Origin: an uncultured Agitococcus sp.
Lineage (GTDB): Bacteria; Pseudomonadota; Gammaproteobacteria; Pseudomonadales; Moraxellaceae
DNA: 9,142 nt
Assembly: GCF_937920075.1 (NCBI RefSeq)
Contig: NZ_CALETI010000054.1
Coordinates: 1 to 9,142, forward strand
Reading direction: 5' to 3'
A program made the position numbers and the translations under genes. Positions 1 to 5,038 of this stretch are shown piece after piece (within the stretch, counting starts at the first letter, position 1; every line of letters begins with the position of its first letter). The notes under the pieces are model-generated. The model had not been told where the DNA came from. It saw only the letters and a list, made by a program, of their open reading frames with translations, and ran no database searches.

Positions 1-1
1 C

Positions 2-1441
2 GTCAATCGGGCGCGGGTTTATTTTTGGTTGTTATTGCCATTCTTTGTCTTATCACACGTCGCACTATACTACGCGCTGTTCTATAAATTACCGACTGAC
101 ATTAGTTTTTGGTTTCTTATGTTTGGTACAAATACCGCCGAAATTATGGACTTCATGGCGCGTGCTAATAAGCCATTCATGGTGATTGCCTATTCAGCTT
201 ATGCCATTATTGCGTGGTTTTGTTATAAAAATATGACAGGCCAGTATTTTAAGCGTCCGCATTCCTTAGGCCGTTGGGCATTAATTGCCCTGATTTTGAT
301 TCCCTTATCTTACGCACCGCGTAATAACAATCTCCGTGATTATGCCTTAGATGTATATCGACACTTTCGTAAAGCCTATCCACAAAACTTAGTTTTGGGG
401 TATATGGCGGCTGATTTAGAAGTACAAAAACTCAAAGACTTAGTGCGGCAACCCCCCGATTTTGCACCTACCTTAGTCCCAGACCTCAAACAACAGTCTG
501 CCAGCTATGTGTTGGTGATTGGTGAGAGCGCCCGTCGAGATCATTTAGGATTATACGGTTATCAGCCAAATACCACACCCAATATGGGCATACAACCTGA
601 TCTATTGGTTTTTAAGGATATGGTGTCTTATGGTTACAACACCTCAACGTCTATTCCTTATTTAATGACCAAAGCGCCCGATACCGAGATGAAACCTTCA
701 TTTTTGAGTGTGTTCAAACAGGCAGGTTTCAAAGTCTATTGGTTGAGTAATCAGGCGAAATACGGTGAATTTGACTCTCTCATTTCTTCCTACGCGCAAA
801 GTGCAGACGTAGTGCATTTTCTCAATACCCATTCTTATACCATGACCACGCCCGATAATTTTGATGAAAAATTATTGCCACTTTATCAACAAGCACTCAG
901 CGATAAGGCCGATAAAAAACTGATTGTGCTGCATTTATATGGGAGTCATCCTGATTTTGAAAAGCGTTATCCTGCGTCTGCTAACAAGTTTGCCAGCGCT
1001 TATGATAATAGTATTTACTACACAGATATTGTATTAAAACAAATACTAAAACCACTGGAACAAAGTCAAGCAATGACTGGTTTTGTCTATGTCAGTGACC
1101 ACGGTTTGGCTTTAGGGGAGTGTGGTGAGGTTGATGGTCATATTGATGCCAAAAACTCCTATGAAGTACCCTTTTTGATGTGGTTTAACGCACAATGGCG
1201 AGCCAAAAACCCAGAAAAATATCGTTATTTAATGCAAGCACAGCAGCAAGCGGTACATACAGGCGATTTATTTGACACATTCAGCGACATAGCAGGTATT
1301 CGTTTTGCTCAACAAGATCTCAGCCGTTCGTTTGCGGATGCCAGTTTTCAGCGTGTGCCACGAATGGTGAAAGCAGCAAATAGCGAAATGGATTACGATA
1401 AAAGTCAAACGGGTACAGGGTGTCATTTGATTGCCAACTAG
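2..1441 (+). CDS. Phosphoethanolamine transferase, CptA/EptA-like (5' end outside window)
   Basis: Inner-membrane enzyme of the alkaline-phosphatase/sulfatase superfamily that probably transfers phosphoethanolamine from phosphatidylethanolamine to LPS core, lipid A or another periplasmic glycan. The frame is open to the left edge (479 codons visible), so an internal TTG at 29 is not the start; E. coli CptA is 577 residues, so I infer roughly 60-100 are missing. Numbering from the codon at 2, hydrophobic membrane segments lie near residues 6-28, 59-75 and 92-106, then a periplasmic catalytic domain. Visible metal/catalytic residues are Glu175 in VIGESARRD, the likely nucleophile Thr214 in YNTSTSIP, Asp366-His367 in VSDHG and His380. 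The Glu-Thr spacing (39) is close to that of EptA. The C-terminal portion (KKLIVLHLYGSH, YEVPFLMWF, a DYD near the end) resembles CptA more than EptA. The exact acceptor cannot be told from sequence. No clear terminator follows, so read-through into thrS is possible. Confidence 0.88.
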   Translation, partial: VNRARVYFWLLLPFFVLSHVALYYALFYKLPTDISFWFLMFGTNTAEIMDFMARANKPFMVIAYSAYAIIAWFCYKNMTGQYFKRPHSLGRWALIALILIPLSYAPRNNNLRDYALDVYRHFRKAYPQNLVLGYMAADLEVQKLKDLVRQPPDFAPTLVPDLKQQSASYVLVIGESARRDHLGLYGYQPNTTPNMGIQPDLLVFKDMVSYGYNTSTSIPYLMTKAPDTEMKPSFLSVFKQAGFKVYWLSNQAKYGEFDSLISSYAQSADVVHFLNTHSYTMTTPDNFDEKLLPLYQQALSDKADKKLIVLHLYGSHPDFEKRYPASANKFASAYDNSIYYTDIVLKQILKPLEQSQAMTGFVYVSDHGLALGECGEVDGHIDAKNSYEVPFLMWFNAQWRAKNPEKYRYLMQAQQQAVHTGDLFDTFSDIAGIRFAQQDLSRSFADASFQRVPRMVKAANSEMDYDKSQTGTGCHLIAN

Positions 1442-1458
1442 GAGGAGCGGGAAAGGCG

Positions 1459-1486
1459 TTGACTTCTTTAACACTTCGTTTAGACT
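1459..1486 (+). promoter_or_regulatory. Candidate sigma-70 promoter for thrS
   Basis: TTGACT (1459-1464) matches five of six -35 consensus bases and TAGACT (1481-1486) four of six -10 bases, with a 16-nt spacer. Transcription would begin near 1493 and give a leader of about 160 nt, close to what I recall for E. coli thrS. The promoter sits between short inverted arms, GAGCGG (1445-1450) and CCGCTC (1489-1494), whose meaning is unclear. Confidence 0.45.
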
Positions 1487-1534
1487 AGCCGCTCGCCCTG
1501 CCTTGTATATTCTCTATCAACGTCCATTAAGAAA

Positions 1535-1552
1535 CTCCCACTGGTATGGGGG
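1535..1552 (+). promoter_or_regulatory. thrS leader hairpin 1, candidate distal anticodon-arm mimic
   Basis: CUCCCA (1535-1540) pairs with UGGGGG (1547-1552), including one G-U pair, around the loop CUGGUA. Opening the A-U closing pair leaves CCC and GGG flanking a loop with U-GGU-A in the order of a tRNA-Thr(GGU) anticodon loop (U33, G34 G35 U36, A37). No T-tract follows, so it is not a terminator. By analogy with the two anticodon-like arms of the E. coli thrS operator, I infer that it is one of two ThrRS binding arms. Confidence 0.5.
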
Positions 1553-1555
1553 ATA

Positions 1556-1609
1556 ATGTGACTATAGAAAAGTCTTGTTGTTGGAGCGATCTCGACGTTA
1601 TGTGACTAT
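1556..1609 (+). repeat. 10-bp direct repeat in the thrS leader
   Basis: ATGTGACTAT occurs at 1556-1565 and again at 1600-1609, 44 bp apart. The second copy supplies the 5' strand of leader hairpin 2. The first copy could pair equally well with the same 3' strand (1616-1622), so two exclusive folds are possible. Confidence 0.6.
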
Positions 1610-1622
1610 TGGTATTAGTCAC
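1602..1622 (+). promoter_or_regulatory. thrS leader hairpin 2, candidate ThrRS operator mimicking the tRNA-Thr anticodon arm
   Basis: Perfect 7-bp stem GUGACUA (1602-1608)/UAGUCAC (1616-1622) closing a 7-nt loop, UUGGUAU. The loop has the size of an anticodon loop, with U at position 33, GGU at 34-36 and A at 37. It matches E. coli tRNA-Thr(GGU), recalled as UUGGUAA, at six of seven positions; G35 and U36 are ThrRS identity bases. The hairpin ends 19 nt before the thrS Shine-Dalgarno AAGGA (1642-1646), where bound ThrRS could block ribosomes. Regulation is inferred from the E. coli paradigm. Confidence 0.6.
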
Positions 1623-1655
1623 CACTGCTAACAGATAGCCAAAGGAAAATTAAAA

Positions 1656-3569
1656 ATGCCAATCATTACTCTCCCAGATGGGTCACAACGCGCTTTTGAC
1701 CAAGCGGTGACTATTGCCGATGTTGCTGCCAATATTGGTGCAGGTTTAGCCAAAGCCGCCTTAGCTGGCAAAATTAATGGTCAATTATTAGATACCTCTT
1801 ATTTAATTAGTGAAGATGTTCATTTAAGCATTGTCACCGAAAAAGATGCCGATGGTTTAGAAGTCTTACGTCATTCTTGCGCCCATTTATTAGCAATGGC
1901 GGTCAAAGAACTGTTTCCTAGCGCACAAGTGACGATTGGTCCAGTCATTGAAGACGGTTTTTATTATGACTTCGCGTTTGAACGTCCTTTTACCACTGAA
2001 GATCTCGCCAAAATTGAAAAACGGATGGAAGAGTTAGCGGCTAAAGATACACCTGTGGTTCGCTCCTTAATGTCACGTCCAGAGGCCGTGAAATTATTTG
2101 AAGAGATGGGCGAGCAGTATAAAGTTGAAATCATTAGCAGCATTAACACTGATCAAGATTTATCTTTCTATCGCCAAGCTGACTTTATCGACTTGTGTCG
2201 TGGTCCTCATGTGCCGTCTTTAGGCAAACTAAAAGCCTTTAAATTGATGAAAGTAGCAGGCGCTTATTGGCGTGGTGATAGCAACAATGCCATGTTACAG
2301 CGCATTTATGGTACTTGTTGGGCAAACAAAAAAGACCTACAAGCCTACGTCACTCGTTTAGAAGAAGCGGCCAAACGTGACCATCGCAAATTGGGTAAAC
2401 AACTTGGTTTATTCCATATGCAAGAAGAAGCACCAGGTATGGTGTTTTGGCATCCGAATGGTTGGACAACCTATCAAGTGCTTGAGCAATATATGCGTCA
2501 AGTACAACGCGAAAACGGTTATTTAGAGGTAAAAACTCCTCAAGTGGTTGACCGTATTTTGTGGGAAAAGTCTGGCCACTGGGCAAACTACGCCGACAAT
2601 ATGTTTACCACACATTCCGAAAACCGTGACTATGCAGTTAAGCCCATGAACTGTCCGTGTCACGTACAGATTTTTAACCAAGGTTTAAAATCGTACCGTG
2701 ATTTGCCGTTACGTTTAGCTGAGTTTGGCTCTTGTCATCGTAATGAGCCGTCTGGTTCTTTACATGGCTTAATGCGCGTGCGTGGTTTTACCCAAGATGA
2801 TGCGCATATTTTCTGTACTGAAGAGCAAATCGGTAGTGAAGCAGCGGCATTTATTGCCTTAACTTTACAAGTTTACAAAGATTTTGGCTTTGATGATGTT
2901 GCCTTAAAACTTTCTACTCGCCCTGCAAAACGGGTGGGTAGTGAAGAATTATGGGATCGTGCCGAAGCAGCAATGGCCAAAGCATTAGATGATGCAGGCT
3001 TAGCTTGGGAGTTACAAGCGGGTGAAGGCGCATTTTATGGGCCAAAAATTGAATTTTCATTAAAAGATTGTTTAGGTCGAGTTTGGCAATGTGGTACACT
3101 ACAGCTCGATTTTAACTTGCCCACTCGTTTAGAAGCTAGTTTTGTCGCTGAAGATAACGGTCGTCGCCCACCTGTGATGTTACACCGCGCGATTTTAGGT
3201 TCGTTTGAGCGTTTTATTGGTATTTTAATTGAGCATTATGCGGGATTATTACCGCCTTGGTTAGCACCAGTACAAGCGGTCGTGATGAATATTACCGATC
3301 ACCAAGCCGAATCTGCAAAAAAATTCGCAAATCAGCTACAAGCGAAGGGTTTTAGAGTCATAAGTGACTTGAGAAACGAGAAAATCGGCTTTAAAATCCG
3401 CGAACGAACTTTAGAGCGAATTCCGTACTTGTTAGTGATCGGTGATCGCGAAGTTGAACAAAATACCGTTTCTGTACGTACTCGTGATGGCAAAGATTTA
3501 GGCGTGATGAGCTTAGATGATTTTGCTACCAAGTTAAGTGCTGATATTGCCTTACGTGGTCGAGTATAA
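1656..3569 (+). CDS. thrS: Threonine--tRNA ligase (ThrRS)
   Basis: Class II synthetase that activates threonine with ATP and charges tRNA-Thr in the cytoplasm. At 637 residues it matches the usual length (E. coli 642). Domains in order: TGS (about 1-61); editing/SAD domain (about 62-225) with the HxxxH pair His73/His77 plus Cys181 and His185, which remove serine mischarged onto tRNA-Thr; catalytic core (about 245-535) with zinc ligands Cys333, His384 and His510; and the C-terminal anticodon-binding domain (about 536-637). Motif 2 is around FGSCHRNEPSGSLHG and motif 3 around HRAILGSFERF. The ATG at 1656 follows AAGGA (1642-1646) by 9 nt and gives a full TGS domain. The leader carries two tRNA-Thr-like hairpins, suggesting translational autoregulation. 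The zinc loop reads CPCH where E. coli has CPGH. A short run of rare Arg codons lies at 3354-3419. Confidence 0.98.
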   Translation: MPIITLPDGSQRAFDQAVTIADVAANIGAGLAKAALAGKINGQLLDTSYLISEDVHLSIVTEKDADGLEVLRHSCAHLLAMAVKELFPSAQVTIGPVIEDGFYYDFAFERPFTTEDLAKIEKRMEELAAKDTPVVRSLMSRPEAVKLFEEMGEQYKVEIISSINTDQDLSFYRQADFIDLCRGPHVPSLGKLKAFKLMKVAGAYWRGDSNNAMLQRIYGTCWANKKDLQAYVTRLEEAAKRDHRKLGKQLGLFHMQEEAPGMVFWHPNGWTTYQVLEQYMRQVQRENGYLEVKTPQVVDRILWEKSGHWANYADNMFTTHSENRDYAVKPMNCPCHVQIFNQGLKSYRDLPLRLAEFGSCHRNEPSGSLHGLMRVRGFTQDDAHIFCTEEQIGSEAAAFIALTLQVYKDFGFDDVALKLSTRPAKRVGSEELWDRAEAAMAKALDDAGLAWELQAGEGAFYGPKIEFSLKDCLGRVWQCGTLQLDFNLPTRLEASFVAEDNGRRPPVMLHRAILGSFERFIGILIEHYAGLLPPWLAPVQAVVMNITDHQAESAKKFANQLQAKGFRVISDLRNEKIGFKIRERTLERIPYLLVIGDREVEQNTVSVRTRDGKDLGVMSLDDFATKLSADIALRGRV

Positions 3570-3585
3570 TAAACAGAGTGATGAG

Positions 3586-3615
3586 GCCAATAAAATTGAA
3601 TGTAGTTTTATTGGC
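3586..3615 (+). repeat. Perfect 10-bp inverted repeat between thrS and infC
   Basis: GCCAATAAAA (3586-3595) and TTTTATTGGC (3606-3615) form a perfect stem around a 10-nt loop, 17 nt after the thrS stop. The next bases are TCTATGC rather than a T-run, so a standard intrinsic terminator is unlikely. It could protect the thrS 3' end, be an RNase processing site, or insulate infC. Confidence 0.6.
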
Positions 3616-3628
3616 TCTATGCATAAAC

Positions 3629-3650
3629 AGGACTTATCACATTCAGTCCT
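3629..3650 (+). promoter_or_regulatory. Hairpin in the infC leader
   Basis: AGGACU (3629-3634) and AGUCCU (3645-3650) form a perfect 6-bp stem with a 10-nt loop, 19 nt before the infC Shine-Dalgarno. An alternative pairing, ACAGG (3627-3631) with CCUGU (3660-3664), would disrupt it and place a stem nearer the ribosome site. No role can be assigned from sequence alone. Confidence 0.4.
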
Positions 3651-3669
3651 AAGAGATAGCCTGTAAAGT

Positions 3670-3673
3670 GGAG
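3670..3673 (+). promoter_or_regulatory. infC Shine-Dalgarno, spacing favours the AUU start
   Basis: GGAG at 3670-3673 lies only 2 nt before the ATG at 3676, too close for normal initiation, but 8 nt before the in-frame ATT at 3682, which is near the optimum. This site therefore selects the AUU codon. Confidence 0.7.
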
Positions 3674-3681
3674 CAATGACA

Positions 3682-4236
3682 ATTAACAACAAGCCAGAAA
3701 AACCGCAGCAAACCAAAGACGCGAAACAGCGCGCTGCGATTAATACAGAAATCCGTGCAAAAGAAGTCCGTTTGATTGACAAAGACGGTGAACAAGTTGG
3801 CGTGGTTTCGTTGCGTGAAGCCTTAGCAGCAGCAGAGTCTGTGCAATTAGATTTGGTAGAGATTGTGCCAAATGCCACTCCGCCAGTCTGTCGTATTATG
3901 GATTACGGCAAACATGTCTTTGAACAAAAGCAAAAGTTAAAAGATGCTAAAAAGCGTCAACACCAAGTACAGATTAAAGAGATTAAGCTACGTCCTGGTA
4001 CAGAAGAAGCCGATTATCAAGTGAAATTAAAAGCCTTGGTTCGCTTCTTAGAAGACGGGGATAAAGCCAAAATTACTTTGCGTTTCCGTGGACGCGAAGT
4101 TGCTCACCAAGAGTTAGGCATGAAAATGCTACAACGCATTGAAGTTGACTTAAGTGAGCATGGGACTGTTGAACAGCATCCCAAAATGGAAGGTCGTATG
4201 ATGTCTATGCTCATAGGACCGAAGAAAAAGAAATAA
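3682..4236 (+). CDS. infC: Translation initiation factor IF3, probable AUU start
   Basis: IF3 binds the 30S subunit, prevents premature 50S joining and proofreads start codons and initiator tRNA. The frame can be read from ATG at 3676 (186 codons, beginning Met-Thr-Ile), but the third codon, ATT at 3682, has the properly spaced Shine-Dalgarno, giving 184 residues (E. coli 180). In E. coli infC also starts at AUU, which IF3 itself rejects, so the gene is self-limiting; I infer the same here. Numbering from the ATG, the N-terminal domain spans about 20-85 with the family signature VCRIMDYGK (71-79), a lysine-rich linker follows (about 84-98), and the C-terminal domain runs to the end with RFRGREVAHQELGM (136-149) and a terminal GPKKKK. 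The gap to thrS is 112 nt and holds two hairpins. If the ATG were used, the protein would gain only two residues. Confidence 0.96.
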   Translation: MNNKPEKPQQTKDAKQRAAINTEIRAKEVRLIDKDGEQVGVVSLREALAAAESVQLDLVEIVPNATPPVCRIMDYGKHVFEQKQKLKDAKKRQHQVQIKEIKLRPGTEEADYQVKLKALVRFLEDGDKAKITLRFRGREVAHQELGMKMLQRIEVDLSEHGTVEQHPKMEGRMMSMLIGPKKKK

Positions 4237-4257
4237 TGTTTTATAAACATTGATTTC

Positions 4258-4265
4258 TTACCCTC
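4258..4265 (+). promoter_or_regulatory. Candidate anti-Shine-Dalgarno segment facing rpmI
   Basis: UUACCCUC (4258-4265), 22 nt after the infC stop, can pair with GAGGUAA (4355-4361), the rpmI ribosome site, over 7 bp with one bulged C. The two strands flank the 4285-4316 hairpin. This recalls the long-range pairing that masks the rpmI start in the E. coli L20 operator. The pairing is my inference and competes with a small local hairpin, CUCAG (4263-4267)/CUGAG (4276-4280). Confidence 0.35.
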
Positions 4266-4284
4266 AGGCTAAATTCTGAGATTA

Positions 4285-4323
4285 AAGCTCCTCTAAAGAT
4301 TTCTTTGGATGGGCTTGGTTTTT
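4285..4323 (+). promoter_or_regulatory. Hairpin plus T5 tract before rpmI: candidate L20 operator or attenuator
   Basis: AAGCUC (4285-4290) pairs with GGGCUU (4311-4316); after a C-U mismatch, UCUAAAG (4292-4298) pairs with CUUUGGA (4303-4309) around the loop AUUU. That makes 13 pairs, two of them G-U. Two G residues and then TTTTT (4319-4323) follow. This could be a weak terminator/attenuator or the irregular L20-binding stem known from E. coli rpmI leaders. Which one cannot be decided without binding or transcript-end data. Confidence 0.45.
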
Positions 4324-4363
4324 CTTAATTTATGCTAAAAGGGTTCATTTTAACGAGGTAATT

Positions 4364-4561
4364 ATGTCTGCCAAAATCAAAACCGTTCGTGGTGCTGCAA
4401 AGCGCTTCAAAAAAACAGCGAATGGCTTTAAGCGTAAACAAGCGTTTAAACGTCACATTCTGACCAAAAAATCTGCTAAGCGTATTCGTCAGTTACGTGG
4501 TTGTACACAGGTTGCTGCTGTGGACGTGCCATCAGTACAACGTATGTTGCCTAACACCTAA
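4364..4561 (+). CDS. rpmI: 50S ribosomal protein L35
   Basis: Small basic protein of the large ribosomal subunit. The 65 residues equal the usual length, and the N-terminal half carries the family pattern (KIKTVRGAAKRFKKT at 4-18 and RHILTKKSAKR at 30-40). The C-terminal third (about 46-65) is less basic and less conserved. ATG 4364 is preceded by GAGG (4355-4358) at 5 nt. The gene lies 127 nt after infC and 18 nt before rplT, the normal operon order. In E. coli, L20 represses rpmI translation and, through coupling, rplT; the structured leader at 4258-4361 is compatible with this. Confidence 0.97.
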   Translation: MSAKIKTVRGAAKRFKKTANGFKRKQAFKRHILTKKSAKRIRQLRGCTQVAAVDVPSVQRMLPNT

Positions 4562-4579
4562 TTTTTTGGAGATTAAAGA

Positions 4580-4936
4580 ATGGCTCGTGTAAAACGTGGT
4601 GTTATTGCCCATCGTCGTCACAAAAAAATCCTTGACCGTGCTAAAGGTTACTACGGCGCACGTTCTCGTGTGTATCGTGTTGCTTTCCAAGCTGTTATCA
4701 AAGCTGGTCAATACGCTTACCGTGACCGTCGTCAAAAGAAACGTCAATTCCGTGCTTTATGGATTGCCCGTATCAATGCTGCTGCTCGCTTAAATGGTTT
4801 GTCTTACAGCCGTTTAATCAATGGTCTGAAAAAAGCTTCTGTTGAAGTTGACCGTCGCGTGTTAGCTGACATTGCGGTACATGATGCTGTTGCGTTTGCT
4901 GCTTTAGCTCAAAAAGCCAAAGCCAGTCTCGCCTAA
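4580..4936 (+). CDS. rplT: 50S ribosomal protein L20
   Basis: Primary 23S rRNA-binding protein needed for early assembly of the large subunit; in enterics it is also the translational repressor of its own operon. The 118 residues are the same length as E. coli L20. The very basic N-terminal extension (MARVKRGVIAHRRHKK, 1-16), the YYGARSR motif (24-30) and the globular C-terminal rRNA-binding part (about 60-118, with RINAAARLNGLSYS at 64-77) are all present. ATG 4580 follows GGAG (4568-4571) by 8 nt, and only 18 nt separate it from rpmI, with a T-run between, so the two are probably co-transcribed and translationally linked. Tandem hairpins and a strong terminator follow at 4951-5014. Confidence 0.98.
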   Translation: MARVKRGVIAHRRHKKILDRAKGYYGARSRVYRVAFQAVIKAGQYAYRDRRQKKRQFRALWIARINAAARLNGLSYSRLINGLKKASVEVDRRVLADIAVHDAVAFAALAQKAKASLA

Positions 4937-4950
4937 GCGTTATTTATCAA

Positions 4951-4974
4951 GAGTCTAAATTTTAATTTAGATTC
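4951..4974 (+). promoter_or_regulatory. AT-rich hairpin downstream of rplT
   Basis: GAGUCUAAAU (4951-4960) pairs with AUUUAGAUUC (4965-4974), 10 bp with one G-U, leaving a 4-nt loop. It lies 14 nt after the rplT stop and 2 nt before the terminator stem, so two hairpins stand in tandem. It may protect the rplT 3' end or be part of an attenuator upstream of pheST. Confidence 0.5.
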
Positions 4975-4976
4975 GT

Positions 4977-5014
4977 AAAAAGGGGGAGGGCTAATGGCCA
5001 CTTCCCCTTTTTTT
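4977..5014 (+). terminator. Intrinsic terminator/attenuator between rplT and pheS
   Basis: A-tract 4977-4981, then GGGGGAG (4982-4988) pairing with CUUCCCC (5001-5007), continued past a bulged A by GGC (4989-4991)/GCC (4997-4999) with a 5-nt loop, followed by seven T residues (5008-5014). This is a textbook Rho-independent terminator. As pheS starts 24 nt later and I see no good promoter in the gap, some read-through probably feeds pheST, making this an attenuator candidate as in E. coli. Confidence 0.85.
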
Positions 5015-5029
5015 ATATTTGTTTTGTAG
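4994..5029 (+). CDS. 11-codon mini-ORF with three Phe codons, possible pheST leader peptide
   Basis: ATG at 4994 reads MATSPFFIFVL and stops at TAG 5027-5029, just before the pheS ribosome site. A purine-rich GGAGG (4985-4989) stands 4 nt upstream. Phe codons recall PheM, the leader peptide of E. coli pheST. However, the start lies in the terminator loop, the ribosome site is buried in the stem and two Phe codons are simply the T-tract, so classical ribosome-stalling control of this terminator would not work. It could be coincidental or could couple translation to pheS. Confidence 0.22.
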   Translation: MATSPFFIFVL

Positions 5030-5038
5030 GAAAAAAGA

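Noticed and set aside
29..31. TTG as the start of the first gene
   Set aside because: The frame is open upstream to the window edge and continues a hydrophobic segment (VYFW before the TTG); there is no ribosome site and the protein would lack its first membrane helices.
1602..1622. A tRNA-Thr gene or fragment in the thrS leader
   Set aside because: Only an anticodon-arm-like hairpin is present; there is no acceptor stem, D arm, or TTCGA-type T loop around it.
2652..2663. CPCH instead of CPGH at the ThrRS zinc ligand
   Set aside because: The zinc-binding Cys333 is intact, and I recall the CPCH variant from other proteobacterial ThrRS enzymes, so it is not an active-site defect.
4331..4336. 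TATGCT as a -10 element for rpmI
   Set aside because: No -35-like hexamer at an acceptable distance; the nearest TTG hexamers are 10 or 20 nt away.
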